From: Coriobacteriia bacterium
Lineage (GTDB): Bacteria; Actinomycetota; Coriobacteriia; Coriobacteriales; Eggerthellaceae
Direction: 5' to 3'
Assembly: GCA_030537355.1 (NCBI GenBank)
Contig: JAUNNF010000011.1
Coordinates: 1 to 51,392 of the forward strand
Length of the DNA stretch: 51,392 bases
Of the stretch, positions 33,938 through 43,492 are shown one piece after another. Made by a program: the position numbers and the translations under genes. Each line of letters starts with the position of its first letter. Position 1 is the stretch's first letter. The notes beneath the pieces were generated by a model. The model had not been told where the DNA came from and made no database searches. It saw only the letters and a list, made by a program, of their open reading frames with translations.

Positions 33938-34753
33938 ATGGAAAAAGTAAGTATCGCTTCCTTATTAGAAGCAGGAAGTCACTTTGGTCATCAGACCAAA
34001 AAATGGAACCCCAAAATGAAATCTTATATCTTACGACGTCGTGGGGACATTCACATCATCGATCTGAAAAAAACGCTTTATGCAATGGATGAGGCATTTT
34101 CATTCGTCTCAGATCTAGCTAAAAAGGGTGGAACAATCCTTTTTGTAGGAACTAAAAAACAAGCTCAAGATGCAGTTATGGAGCAAGCTACTCGTTGCAG
34201 TATGCCATATGTTAATTCACGTTGGCTCGGTGGTATGCTTACAAATTTTAATACTATAAGAAATTCTGTTAAGCGTATGGAACAGTTAGAGCTCCAGGAA
34301 TCTGAAGGCATACTCGCAACTTTAACTAAAAAGGAGCAAATTTTACTCAAAAAAGAAATGGTAAAGCTTCAAACTAATTTGAATGGTATTAGAAATATGA
34401 AACGCACTCCTGATGCAGTGTTTGTTGTGGATACCACAAAAGAAGAGATTGCCGTTAAAGAGGCTTTGAAACTCGGTATACCTATTATTGGTACGGTTGA
34501 TACTAATTCAGATCCTGATTTAATTGATTACGGTATTCCTATCAATGATGATGCTATCAGATCTGTTGAATTAGTTGTAGAATTTATGGCTGAGGCTGTT
34601 CTTGCAGGTGTTGGTGCTGTCACTGAAGAAGAAATGCTAAAAGAAAAGAAAGCAAAAGAAGAAGAAGCTAAAGCAAAAGAACTAGTTGAAAAAGAAGCTC
34701 AGACTCTTGACGAGATTATGTCTGATGATAAGCAAGAAGAGGAGGAGAAATAA
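33938..34753 (+). CDS. rpsB: 30S ribosomal protein S2
   Basis: A 271-residue S2. The family opening SLLEAGSHFGHQTKKWNPKMKSYI and RWLGGMLTNFNTIRNS are clear, as is VVDTTKEEIAVKEALKLGIPIIGTVDTNSDPDLIDYGIP. The C-terminal 35 residues are a Lys/Glu-rich tail (KEKKAKEEEAKAKEL), longer than in E. coli. ATG at 33938 follows AAAGGAG; an in-frame ATG at 33881 is rejected because it lies in the leader without a ribosome-binding site. tsf follows one base after the stop, the usual S2/EF-Ts pairing. Confidence 0.96.
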   Translation: MEKVSIASLLEAGSHFGHQTKKWNPKMKSYILRRRGDIHIIDLKKTLYAMDEAFSFVSDLAKKGGTILFVGTKKQAQDAVMEQATRCSMPYVNSRWLGGMLTNFNTIRNSVKRMEQLELQESEGILATLTKKEQILLKKEMVKLQTNLNGIRNMKRTPDAVFVVDTTKEEIAVKEALKLGIPIIGTVDTNSDPDLIDYGIPINDDAIRSVELVVEFMAEAVLAGVGAVTEEEMLKEKKAKEEEAKAKELVEKEAQTLDEIMSDDKQEEEEK

Positions 34754-34754
34754 T

Positions 34755-35603
34755 ATGGCTATTACTGCTAGTCAAGTAAAGGAGCTCCGTGAGATTACAG
34801 GAGCAGGAATGATGGAGTGCAAGAAAGCACTTACAGAATCTAATGGTGATATGGACGGAGCTATTGATATTCTTCGTACAAAAGGCTTAGCTGCTGTTGC
34901 CAAAAAAGCAGGACGTGCAACTAACGAAGGTACAGTTGTTGCAGCAGTTTCAGACGATGGTAAGATTGGTGCATTACTTGAGCTTAATTGCGAGACAGAC
35001 TTTGTTGCTATAAATGATAAGTTTCAGGCTTATGCTAACAGAATTGTAAAGGTTGTACTTGATCAACAACCAGCTGACGTTGATGCACTTAAAACATGCA
35101 AAGATGGTGACGAAACCGTTGAAGATATCATTACTGATGCAATTCACGTACTTGGTGAAAATATTCAAATTGCAAGAATTGACACTTTAAGTGCTGATGC
35201 TATTTCATCTTATATTCATGCTGGAGGCAAAATTGGTGTACTCGTAGCATTTGAAACTGGTATATCTGCTAAGGATTTTGAGCAATGTGGCAAGGATGTT
35301 GCAATGCAGGTTGCAGCAATTAATCCAATTTCAGCTACTCGTGATGATGTACCCAAAGATGTCGTTGCTCATGAACTTGAAATTTATAAAGCACAGGCAG
35401 CTGATTCTGGTAAGCCAGAGGAGATCCAAGAAAAAATTGCTATGGGTAGAATGAATAAATTCTACAAAGAACAATGCTTAACCGAGCAAGTTTTTGTTAA
35501 AGACCCTGACTTGAGCGTTCAGAAATATGTAGATGGAGTTGCTAGTGACCTAGGTGGCTCAATCAAAATATTGAGTTTTAAGCGCTTCCAATTAGGAGAG
35601 TAA
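34755..35603 (+). CDS. tsf: Translation elongation factor Ts
   Basis: A 282-residue nucleotide-exchange factor for EF-Tu. The N-terminal UBA-like domain (ITASQVKELREITGAGMMECKKAL) and the TDFVA core (LNCETDFVAINDKF) are intact. The C-terminal QKYVDGVASDLGGSIKI matches the family end. ATG at 34755 lies after a GGAGG-rich stretch at the end of rpsB. A good rho-independent terminator follows within five bases of the stop. Confidence 0.96.
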   Translation: MAITASQVKELREITGAGMMECKKALTESNGDMDGAIDILRTKGLAAVAKKAGRATNEGTVVAAVSDDGKIGALLELNCETDFVAINDKFQAYANRIVKVVLDQQPADVDALKTCKDGDETVEDIITDAIHVLGENIQIARIDTLSADAISSYIHAGGKIGVLVAFETGISAKDFEQCGKDVAMQVAAINPISATRDDVPKDVVAHELEIYKAQAADSGKPEEIQEKIAMGRMNKFYKEQCLTEQVFVKDPDLSVQKYVDGVASDLGGSIKILSFKRFQLGE

Positions 35604-35605
35604 AA

Positions 35606-35637
35606 ATAAGCCGGCCAAATGGTCGGCTTATTTATTT
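35606..35637 (+). terminator. rho-independent terminator after tsf
   Basis: Arms AAGCCGGCC (35608-35616) and GGTCGGCTT (35621-35629), with one G-T wobble, enclose an AAAT loop and extend by A-T pairs. The tract ATTTATTT follows. It closes the rpsB-tsf transcript and separates it from the tRNA. Confidence 0.85.
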
Positions 35638-35714
35638 CGGGATGTAGCGCAGTTTGGTAGCGCAATTCGTTCGGGACGAATGGGTCGCAGGTTCAAATCC
35701 TGTCATCCCGACCA
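35638..35714 (+). tRNA. tRNA-Pro (anticodon CGG)
   Basis: A 77-base cloverleaf with encoded CCA. Acceptor arms CGGGATG (35638-35644) and CATCCCG (35704-35710) pair perfectly. The anticodon stem ATTCG/CGAAT closes loop TTCGGGA, with CGG at 35672-35674, and the T-loop reads GTTCAAATC. It decodes CCG, a rare codon in such AT-rich DNA. It lies eight bases past the tsf terminator and overlaps the upstream part of the PTS gene promoter. Confidence 0.95.
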
Positions 35715-35718
35715 TATG

Positions 35719-35727
35719 TGATATAAT
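35719..35727 (+). promoter_or_regulatory. extended -10 promoter of the PTS-pap-kup-ATPase operon
   Basis: TGA directly followed by TATAAT (35722-35727) is an extended -10 element immediately after the tRNA 3' end. The Shine-Dalgarno AAGGAGG lies about 13 bases downstream, just before the ATG at 35751. The -35 region would fall inside the tRNA gene. Confidence 0.6.
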
Positions 35728-35750
35728 TATCCTTAAAACAAGGAGGATGA

Positions 35751-37253
35751 ATGGATAACAAACATTTAGCAAAAAAATTATTGGACTTATGCGGTGGGTC
35801 TGATAATTTTGTCGAGGCTGAAAATTGTATGACACGTCTTAGAGTTTCTCTTAAAGACGAGAAAAAAGCCGATATTGAAGCCATTAAAAACTCTGAGGAT
35901 GTAATGGGTTTTGTTGGCGGCGGATCTGAGATTCAGATTGTTTTAGGCCCTGGTAAAGTTGCCAAGGTTGCAGATTATTTTCTTGCAGAGCTAAATAATA
36001 ATGAATGGAAAAACACAAAAGATGAGCATAAGAAAAAGGTTAATAAAGGTGCATTTCAAGGAGTTCTGAAGAAGGTATCTCAAATTTTTGTCCCATTAAT
36101 TCCTGGAATTATGGCTGCTGGTTTATTGCTAGGTGTTGCTGAGATTATGCATTCACTTAACGGAGCAGGAATTCTTCCTGATCAAGGTATTGGCGCAACA
36201 ATTTACCTAATTTTATTATTGTTAGGACAAGCATGTTTCTCTTTCTTAACTGTATTTGTAGGAATTAATGCTGCTAAGGTTTTTAAGTGCACAACTATAT
36301 TGGGAGCAATGGTTGGAGCTATAGTTATGATGCAAGGTGTAAGTGAATGCTCTCAAGCTATAGACCAACTTGTTACTCATTTATTTAATGTTAATACAAA
36401 TATTTATAACGAAGCAACTCCAGATGCATCATTATTGTTACAGGGAAAGGGTGGTGTTATTGGTGTAATTGCTGGAGTTTGGATTCTTTCAAAAATCGAA
36501 CATGCCCTAAGAAAAAAAATACCAGACACTCTAGATTTAATTGTAACGCCACTGGTAAGTTTCTTATGTGTTGGGGTTTTAATGTTATTGGTTATTATGC
36601 CTTTTGCAGGTCTTCTTTCTGATGGCATAGCTAATGGCCTACATTATTTAGGTACATCTGATATTGTTATTGTAAAGGCATTGTATGGCTTTTTATTAGG
36701 AGCTCTTTATTTGCCTTTGGTTTTATTTGGACTACATCAAGGCTTGTTTCCTTTCTACACAATCGAGATACAAACACTAGGTTATACAATGATGATTTGT
36801 CCCCAGTTGATGGCAGGTTGTGCTCAGGTTGGTGCAGCTATTGCGGTCTATATTAAATGTAAGCGAATTCATCATGATAGCTTACGTAAAACAATTGCTG
36901 GTGCTCTTCCTGCCGGCATTTTAGGTATTGGCGAACCTTTGATTTACGGTATGTCATTACCCCTAGCTTTTATTTTTGTTCCAATTGGTCTTGCTGGCGG
37001 ATGTGCTGGTATATGGATTGTACTTAATGGTTGTCAGGCGCTATCTTATGGGCCTTCTGCTTTGCTCGCTATCCCTACTATGGCCCCTGCTAGTATGATT
37101 CCTTTTGCAATTGGCGAGGTAATTGCTGTTGTACTTGGTTTTATATTTACTTGGTTTATGATATCCAAGAAAAGATTGCTTGAGCATAAGGAAAATTCTA
37201 CAGGTGCATCCTCAGATGGAGCTGCTAACTTTAATGAACTCGTGAGATCTTAA
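35751..37253 (+). CDS. PTS sugar transporter EIIBC, MurNAc/glucose-superfamily type
   Basis: A 500-residue phosphotransferase permease. Residues 1-80 are an EIIB domain with the phosphorylated Cys26 in AENCMTRLR. From about residue 100 there is an EIIC membrane domain with ~10 helices; the signature HQGLFPFY and GIGEPLIYG segments are intact. The overall pattern resembles MurP (N-acetylmuramate) as I remember it, but no MurQ etherase is near, so the sugar is unassigned. It has no EIIA domain and must use one from elsewhere. AAGGAGG precedes the ATG. The pap gene begins four bases after its stop. Confidence 0.85.
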   Translation: MDNKHLAKKLLDLCGGSDNFVEAENCMTRLRVSLKDEKKADIEAIKNSEDVMGFVGGGSEIQIVLGPGKVAKVADYFLAELNNNEWKNTKDEHKKKVNKGAFQGVLKKVSQIFVPLIPGIMAAGLLLGVAEIMHSLNGAGILPDQGIGATIYLILLLLGQACFSFLTVFVGINAAKVFKCTTILGAMVGAIVMMQGVSECSQAIDQLVTHLFNVNTNIYNEATPDASLLLQGKGGVIGVIAGVWILSKIEHALRKKIPDTLDLIVTPLVSFLCVGVLMLLVIMPFAGLLSDGIANGLHYLGTSDIVIVKALYGFLLGALYLPLVLFGLHQGLFPFYTIEIQTLGYTMMICPQLMAGCAQVGAAIAVYIKCKRIHHDSLRKTIAGALPAGILGIGEPLIYGMSLPLAFIFVPIGLAGGCAGIWIVLNGCQALSYGPSALLAIPTMAPASMIPFAIGEVIAVVLGFIFTWFMISKKRLLEHKENSTGASSDGAANFNELVRS

Positions 37254-37257
37254 GCAT

Positions 37258-38982
37258 ATGTTAGAAAAAATTAAATTTGACAACAAGAAAATAAAAAAAC
37301 AAGATTTTAAAGATCAATATAAGCCATTGATTAATGAACTTGTTGTTCTTCAACAAAAAGCTAGAAGTAAAGGTATTGGACTTGTTGTTTTGTTTGAAGG
37401 TTGGAATGGTTCTGGTAAGGGTAGTCGGATATCTGATTTAATGTATAACTTAGATGCTCGTAGTTCTCATGTTTATGTTCCAGCAGACCTAGACTTTTCA
37501 ACTCTCCGTGAGTTTTCAGGACTTGAGATGGGAGTTACTGGATACTTCCCCTATATGCAGGAATTTTGGCAACAATTAGGTGCTCGTGGCGACATATCTT
37601 TCTTTGATAGGGGTTGGTACAACTCTGCTGTTCAACACTTAATTTTTGAAATTTACGGTAAAGATGTACCTCTAGATGAATTAAGCTACCGCGAGCAAAA
37701 GCATGTCAGAAAAATGCTTTTTGAAGGTAAGGGCGCAAACAAGATCTTTGATAAATACATTGAAAGCGCTAAAGTTTTCGAGAAACAGTTAGTCGACGAT
37801 GGATATGTAGTTGTAAAGTTTTTTATTCACATGACCAAAGAAGCTCAGTTCGAAAGACTTACAAAGATGTATCAGGATTCACGAACTCGCTATCGTGTAA
37901 ATCAAGACAAATTAAGTAATATTGCAAATTACGAGGATATGTATGTTTTTTATGACAAGATTTTAGAGATGAGTGAACAGAAGAATGCTCCATGGATTTT
38001 ACTTAATGGCGAGGATAAAAGAGATTGTAATTTAACTATTGCAAAAACTTTAGTTAATGCTATTAATGATAAATTAAATGCTCCAGTAGATAAAGAGGCT
38101 CTAGCTGCTGAAGCAAAGGCTAAAGAAAATTCTGATGCTACTGTAACAACTTGTGCTGATGGTAAAATTAAAGTTGAAGAATCAGTTCTTAAAGCTAATA
38201 AAAAAATAGCTAAAGTTCAACACTCGTTCGCTCCTAAAAAATCTAAATTTCAGATTATTAAAAATTTCCCTAACATAGATAACGCTAAACACGATTTAGT
38301 TTTAGACGATGAAGAATATAAGCGTCAAAGAAAGATCGAGCAAAAGCGTTTTCGTAATTTAGAACAGGAAATGTATCGCAGAAGAGTTCCTTTAATGATT
38401 TTATATGAAGGTTGGGACGCTGCAGGAAAAGGTGGGAATATTAAACGACTTGCTCAAGCTATTGATGCTAGGGCATACAACATATTCACAAGTCCAGCTC
38501 CAACTAAAGTTGAACTTGCTCATCCACACCTATGGCGTTATTGGACTCGTCTTCCTAAGGCTGGACATGTTGGAATATATGATAGAAGCTGGTATGGTCG
38601 AGTTCTAGTTGAGCGAGTGGAGGGTTTTGCAACACCTGCTCAATGGTCAAGAGCATATGACGAAATTAATGAATTTGAACATGATCTCGAAAAATGGGGA
38701 GCAATTCTTCTTAAGTTTTGGGTTGATATTTCAAGAGATGAACAGTTAAATAGATTTCATTTGCGAGAACAAAATCCTGATAAATCTTGGAAGTTGACAG
38801 ACGAAGATTGGCGCAATCGTGACAAGTATCCACAATATAAAAGTGCTGTACAAGATATGTTTAGGCTAACTTCAACAAAATATGCTCCATGGATAATTTT
38901 GGAGAGCGATAACAAAAAATACGCTAGAATTAAAGCATTGAAAATTGTTAATGAAGCTCTTGAAAAGAGATTAATTGGCTAA
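37258..38982 (+). CDS. pap: Two-domain PPK2 protein (polyphosphate:AMP phosphotransferase type)
   Basis: A 574-residue protein with two tandem PPK2 domains. The first has EGWNGSGKGS and FDRGWYNSA (about residues 46-125), the second EGWDAAGKGG and YDRSWYGRVLVERVEGFA (about residues 385-460). Tandem PPK2 (class II) enzymes phosphorylate AMP to ADP using polyphosphate. Both Walker A and B motifs look intact in both halves, although in characterised members the N-terminal half is often weak. A Lys/Ala-rich linker joins them. Its end overlaps kup by eight bases. Confidence 0.88.
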   Translation: MLEKIKFDNKKIKKQDFKDQYKPLINELVVLQQKARSKGIGLVVLFEGWNGSGKGSRISDLMYNLDARSSHVYVPADLDFSTLREFSGLEMGVTGYFPYMQEFWQQLGARGDISFFDRGWYNSAVQHLIFEIYGKDVPLDELSYREQKHVRKMLFEGKGANKIFDKYIESAKVFEKQLVDDGYVVVKFFIHMTKEAQFERLTKMYQDSRTRYRVNQDKLSNIANYEDMYVFYDKILEMSEQKNAPWILLNGEDKRDCNLTIAKTLVNAINDKLNAPVDKEALAAEAKAKENSDATVTTCADGKIKVEESVLKANKKIAKVQHSFAPKKSKFQIIKNFPNIDNAKHDLVLDDEEYKRQRKIEQKRFRNLEQEMYRRRVPLMILYEGWDAAGKGGNIKRLAQAIDARAYNIFTSPAPTKVELAHPHLWRYWTRLPKAGHVGIYDRSWYGRVLVERVEGFATPAQWSRAYDEINEFEHDLEKWGAILLKFWVDISRDEQLNRFHLREQNPDKSWKLTDEDWRNRDKYPQYKSAVQDMFRLTSTKYAPWIILESDNKKYARIKALKIVNEALEKRLIG

Positions 38983-40999
38983 ATTAAAAAAGACACCTGT
39001 ATCTGCTGCAATGATTCTTGTTGCCATTGGTGTTGTATATGGAGACATTGCCACATCCCCAATGTATGTAATGAAGTCTATTGTTTCTGGTAATGGTGGT
39101 ATTGCTAATGTCGATAAAGATTTTATCATTGGTGCACTATCTTTAGTTATTTGGACAGTAACACTGCTAACTACTGTTAAACATGTTTTAATTGCAATGA
39201 AGGCCGATAACCACGGTGAAGGTGGTATATTTGCTCTGTATAGCGTAGTTAGAAAATGTGTCAAATGGCTTATTTTACCTGCTATGATTGGTGGAGCTGC
39301 ATTACTCGCAGACAGTATGTTAACTCCTGCTGTTACTGTAACGACTGCTGTTGAAGGTTTACGCAGTATTCCTGCTATGTATGCTTTGTTGGGAGATGAT
39401 CAGTTTTTAGTTGTTGCGATTGTTATTATTATTTTAGCTCTTTTGTTTTTTGCTCAACGTGCCGGAACAAGTATTATAGGAAGAGCTTTTGGTCCTTTTA
39501 TGATAGCATGGTTTTTGTTTTTGGCTTTAGGTGGTATAACAAATATCTTTGGTTGTCCAGATGTCTTTAGGGCTATAAATCCTATGTATGCCATACAAGT
39601 TTTGTTTAGTCCAAATAACAAAGTTGGTTTTATGATATTAGGAAGTGTCTTTTTGGCTACTACTGGTGCTGAAGCCCTATATTCCGATATGGGACATGTA
39701 GGCAAGAAGAGTATTTACATTTCATGGCCTTTTGTAAAAATTTGCTTAATAATGAATTATCTAGCTCAAGGTGCATGGATTATTCAAAATACAGGAAACC
39801 AAGCTCTTTTAGGTATTGATGATTTAAATCCATTTTATTTAATGTTAGATCCAAGTGTTAGAATTTTAGGTATCGCACTTGCTGCTATGGCAGCAATTAT
39901 TGCGTCTCAAGCATTAATTACAGGTTCATTTTCTATAGTATCTGAAGCCATTAGGTTGGACTTATTGCCACACATGAAAACTTATTATCCATCACAAACG
40001 CGAGGACAAATCTACATCCCTCTCGTCAACAATGTTTTGTGGATAGGAACAACAGCCTTAGTTCTGTTTTTTCAGACAAGTGCGAAAATGGAAACAGCAT
40101 ATGGACTTGCCATTACTGTGACATTGCTTATGGTTACGATATTGTTGACTGCATTTATTTATTTCATTTGGAACAAAAAAGTACTATCAGTCATCTTCTG
40201 TTTAATTTTTGGGGCTATTGAGATTGTCTTTTTCTTGTCATGTATAGGTAAGTTTTTCCATGGTGGCTATGTAGCTGTATTAATTGCCATATTAATCTTT
40301 TTAGTGATGATTATATGGTATAAGGGTACAGAAGTTGAACATATGCAGACCATGAATCTAAAATTAAGTGATTATATTCCAAAACTTAAAGCATTACAGC
40401 AAGACAAACATTTACCTAAAGTCGCAAGTAATATCGTATTTCTAACTCGCACAAATAGGAGAAATTCAATAGAGCGAGATATTTTATATTCTATTCTTGA
40501 TAAAAAAGCTAAACGCGCTAATGCATATTGGTTTGTTAATTTTAGCGTAACTTCTAAACCATATGGTGTAGCATATAGAGTCGAAAATTTTGGTACCGAC
40601 TTTATTTTTAGAATATCTATTAGAATCGGCTGGAAAGAAGATCAAAGGTTAAATGTTTTTATGACACAAATATTCAATGATCTTTTAACGTCAGGCGAAC
40701 TTCCTCCACAAGTTCAAATTCATACAATTTTGTCTGAAGAACAAAAAAAGAAATTAAAAAAGATAAGACCAGTTAATTTAGGTTCTGTAAATTATTGCAT
40801 GATAAGAAAAACTTTAATACCAGAGAGCGATTTGTCCGCATTAGACAAATGGGCTGTTTCATGGAAATACAGAATTCGTGCATTTGCTGGCAATCCTGCA
40901 AGATGGTATGGCCTAGAAAACTCTTCTTTATTAATTGAGTATGTTCCTCTATTTATTAATGCTAAACCTAACGCCAAACCAATAAAAAGGATTGAATAG
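38975..40999 (+). CDS. kup: KUP-family potassium uptake protein
   Basis: A 674-residue K+/H+ symporter with about 12 membrane helices in residues 10-450 and a C-terminal cytoplasmic domain. The family signature GVVYGDIATSPMYVMKS lies near the N-terminus, and GGIFALYSVVRK and the DADNHGEGG-like MKADNHGEGG follow. The start is TTG at 38975 inside the end of pap, eight bases of overlap; no ATG is better placed. Its TAG is followed immediately by the ATPase ATG, so K+ uptake, polyphosphate use and cation pumping are co-translated. Confidence 0.9.
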   Translation: MAKLKKTPVSAAMILVAIGVVYGDIATSPMYVMKSIVSGNGGIANVDKDFIIGALSLVIWTVTLLTTVKHVLIAMKADNHGEGGIFALYSVVRKCVKWLILPAMIGGAALLADSMLTPAVTVTTAVEGLRSIPAMYALLGDDQFLVVAIVIIILALLFFAQRAGTSIIGRAFGPFMIAWFLFLALGGITNIFGCPDVFRAINPMYAIQVLFSPNNKVGFMILGSVFLATTGAEALYSDMGHVGKKSIYISWPFVKICLIMNYLAQGAWIIQNTGNQALLGIDDLNPFYLMLDPSVRILGIALAAMAAIIASQALITGSFSIVSEAIRLDLLPHMKTYYPSQTRGQIYIPLVNNVLWIGTTALVLFFQTSAKMETAYGLAITVTLLMVTILLTAFIYFIWNKKVLSVIFCLIFGAIEIVFFLSCIGKFFHGGYVAVLIAILIFLVMIIWYKGTEVEHMQTMNLKLSDYIPKLKALQQDKHLPKVASNIVFLTRTNRRNSIERDILYSILDKKAKRANAYWFVNFSVTSKPYGVAYRVENFGTDFIFRISIRIGWKEDQRLNVFMTQIFNDLLTSGELPPQVQIHTILSEEQKKKLKKIRPVNLGSVNYCMIRKTLIPESDLSALDKWAVSWKYRIRAFAGNPARWYGLENSSLLIEYVPLFINAKPNAKPIKRIE

Positions 41000-43492
41000 A
41001 TGAATTTTTACACCAATGAGCTCGATGATATATATCATGAGTTAAATTCATCAAACGTAGGCTTAAGCTCTAAAGAAGCACAAAATCGTCTAGAGCGCTA
41101 TGGCAATAATAAATTAAAGCGCCAGAAATCAACTCCAATATTTACAAGATTTTTAAGACAGTTTTGTGATCCTATGATAATAATACTATTAGCTGCTGCT
41201 GTAGTATCTGGCGTATTGTCCTATGTACAAGGAGAATCTTATGCTGATGTTATTATCATTTTAATTGTAGTTATAGCTAACGCCGTCCTTGGAGTTTATC
41301 AAGAGAGCAAGGCAGAAGCTGCCATTGACGCCTTAAATGATCTTAGCAAATCAAAATCCAGAGTTTATAGAGATGGTAAGTTATGCGAAATATTATCTGA
41401 TGATATTGTGGTCGGTGACGTTGTAATGCTTGAAGCAGGTGATGCAGTTCCAGCAGATGGCAGACTTATTGAAGCTTCTACACTTAAAATTGAAGAGTCA
41501 GTGCTTACTGGTGAGAGCGTTCCTGTGGATAAATTAATTTCTGTATTAAATATGAAAAAAGTACCTTTAGCGGATAGGGTAAATATGGTTTATATGGGAA
41601 CAAGCGTAGCTTATGGCAGAGCCGCATTTATTGTTACCGCTACCGGTATGGATACGGAGATGGGTAAAATTGCAGGTGCTTTATCCGACACTAAAGAAAA
41701 TAAAACCCCGCTTCAAATAAAGATGGCTCAACTATCAAAGTTGCTAACATGGCTAGTTTTAGCAATATGTATTATTGTTTTTGCTGTGCAACTAGTTCGG
41801 GCTGGAAGTTTTGATTTTCAATATATTATTAACAGTTTTATGATTGCTGTGTCCTTAGCTGTAGCTGCTATTCCTGAGGGCTTGCCTGCTGTAGTTACTG
41901 TTGTGCTTTCTATTGGTGTTACAAATATGTCAAAGCGTAACGCTATTATTAGAAAGCTTACTGCAGTTGAGACTCTTGGTTGTGCGCAAATTGTTTGTAC
42001 AGATAAAACAGGAACTTTAACGCAAAACAAAATGTCTGTAGTTGAGCATTTTGGTGATGAGCTTATGTTAAAGAAAGCTGTGGGGCTATGTAATGATGCT
42101 GAAGGCGAGGTAGGTGAACCTACAGAGCTTGGTTTATATCAATGGTCTATGTTTAATAAAGATAGTTGTCCTCGCATTGATGAGAAGCCATTTGACTCAG
42201 ATCGCAAAATGATGTCAACACTTCACAAAGACGGCAACAAAACAATTCAATTTACTAAAGGTGCACCTGATGTTGTATTGAATTTGTGTTCGAACGTCGA
42301 TAAAAAGAAAGTTTTGAATGCTAACAAAGCTATGGCTGATAAGGCGCTACGTGTACTCGCTTGTGCTTATAGAGAAGGCGATAAAATTGTTGAATCCGAC
42401 ATGACTTTTATTGGTCTTGTAGGCATGATAGACCCAATAAGGCCTGAGGCTAAAAAAGCTATTATCGAATGCAAAGAAGCAGGAATTACACCAATCATGA
42501 TAACTGGTGATCATATTGATACTGCTGTTGCTATTGCTCACGAATTAGGTATTGAAGGTAGGGCTCTCTCAGGTATCGAGATAAATGATTTGACTGATGA
42601 AGAGCTGTTGGATGTAGCTATTTATGCAAGAGTGCAGCCTGAGCATAAGACTCGCATTGTTAAAGCTTGGCAAGATTCAGGCCATATTGTTGCTATGACA
42701 GGGGATGGTGTCAATGATGCTCCATCAATAAAGACTGCAGACATTGGTGTTGGTATGGGAATTACCGGAACTGATGTTACAAAGAACGTTGCTGACATGG
42801 TGCTTTCTGACGATAATTTTGCAACTATTGTAGGTGCTGTTGAAGAGGGACGTCGTATTTACGACAATATACGTAGGGCTATTCAATTTTTGCTCGCTTC
42901 TAATTTAGCTGAAGTGGTTGCTGTATTTGTTGCATCGTTATTTGGCTTTTTAATTTTAAAGCCCGTACATCTTTTATGGATTAATTTAATAACAGATAGT
43001 TTTCCAGCATTTGCGTTAGGCACAGAACATGGTGAACCTAATATTATGAAACGTAAGCCTAGGGATACCAAAGATGGCATATTTGCCGGAGGTATGGCTT
43101 TTGATATAATGTATCAAGGTCTTATGGTAACGATATTAGTTTTAATTTCATACTATATAGGATTTAATCATGAAGGCGCAAGTAATGGTATTACGATGGC
43201 TTTTATTACGATGTCCTTGGCTGAGATATTTCATTCATTTAATATGCGAAGCCAACGTCAATCTATATTTAAGTTAGGGCATCATAACAAGCTATTATGG
43301 ATAGCTGCTATTATTTCTGTGATTACAACAACTGCTGTTTGCGAAATTCCATTCTTGGCTAATGCCTTTGATTTTGCTAGACTAGAACTCTACGAATATG
43401 CGATAGCACTTGGTATTGCGTTTTTAGTTATACCTATTGTTGAAATTGTAAAACTTATACAACGGACGATAGAAAAGAAACACCTTCGGTAG
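41000..43492 (+). CDS. P-type cation ATPase, Ca2+-transporting (PacL/SERCA-like, type IIA)
   Basis: An 830-residue P-type ATPase. Phosphorylation site is Asp335 in CTDKTGTLT; TGES is in the actuator domain, KGAPD in the N domain, and GDGVNDAPSIKTADIG in the hinge. Transport-site residues of SERCA-type pumps are all present: PEGLP in M4, ASNLAEVV in M5 (Asn, Glu) and NLITDS in M6 (Asn, Thr, Asp), which supports Ca2+ rather than Na+/K+ or heavy metals. It is a little short, mainly in the nucleotide-binding domain. It starts directly after the kup stop. Its stop overlaps deoB and a bidirectional hairpin. Confidence 0.88.
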   Translation: MNFYTNELDDIYHELNSSNVGLSSKEAQNRLERYGNNKLKRQKSTPIFTRFLRQFCDPMIIILLAAAVVSGVLSYVQGESYADVIIILIVVIANAVLGVYQESKAEAAIDALNDLSKSKSRVYRDGKLCEILSDDIVVGDVVMLEAGDAVPADGRLIEASTLKIEESVLTGESVPVDKLISVLNMKKVPLADRVNMVYMGTSVAYGRAAFIVTATGMDTEMGKIAGALSDTKENKTPLQIKMAQLSKLLTWLVLAICIIVFAVQLVRAGSFDFQYIINSFMIAVSLAVAAIPEGLPAVVTVVLSIGVTNMSKRNAIIRKLTAVETLGCAQIVCTDKTGTLTQNKMSVVEHFGDELMLKKAVGLCNDAEGEVGEPTELGLYQWSMFNKDSCPRIDEKPFDSDRKMMSTLHKDGNKTIQFTKGAPDVVLNLCSNVDKKKVLNANKAMADKALRVLACAYREGDKIVESDMTFIGLVGMIDPIRPEAKKAIIECKEAGITPIMITGDHIDTAVAIAHELGIEGRALSGIEINDLTDEELLDVAIYARVQPEHKTRIVKAWQDSGHIVAMTGDGVNDAPSIKTADIGVGMGITGTDVTKNVADMVLSDDNFATIVGAVEEGRRIYDNIRRAIQFLLASNLAEVVAVFVASLFGFLILKPVHLLWINLITDSFPAFALGTEHGEPNIMKRKPRDTKDGIFAGGMAFDIMYQGLMVTILVLISYYIGFNHEGASNGITMAFITMSLAEIFHSFNMRSQRQSIFKLGHHNKLLWIAAIISVITTTAVCEIPFLANAFDFARLELYEYAIALGIAFLVIPIVEIVKLIQRTIEKKHLR

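Noticed and set aside
33865-34092. 75-codon frame across the rpsB leader and start
   Set aside because: It is out of frame with rpsB, overlaps its first 150 coding bases, and has no ribosome-binding site.
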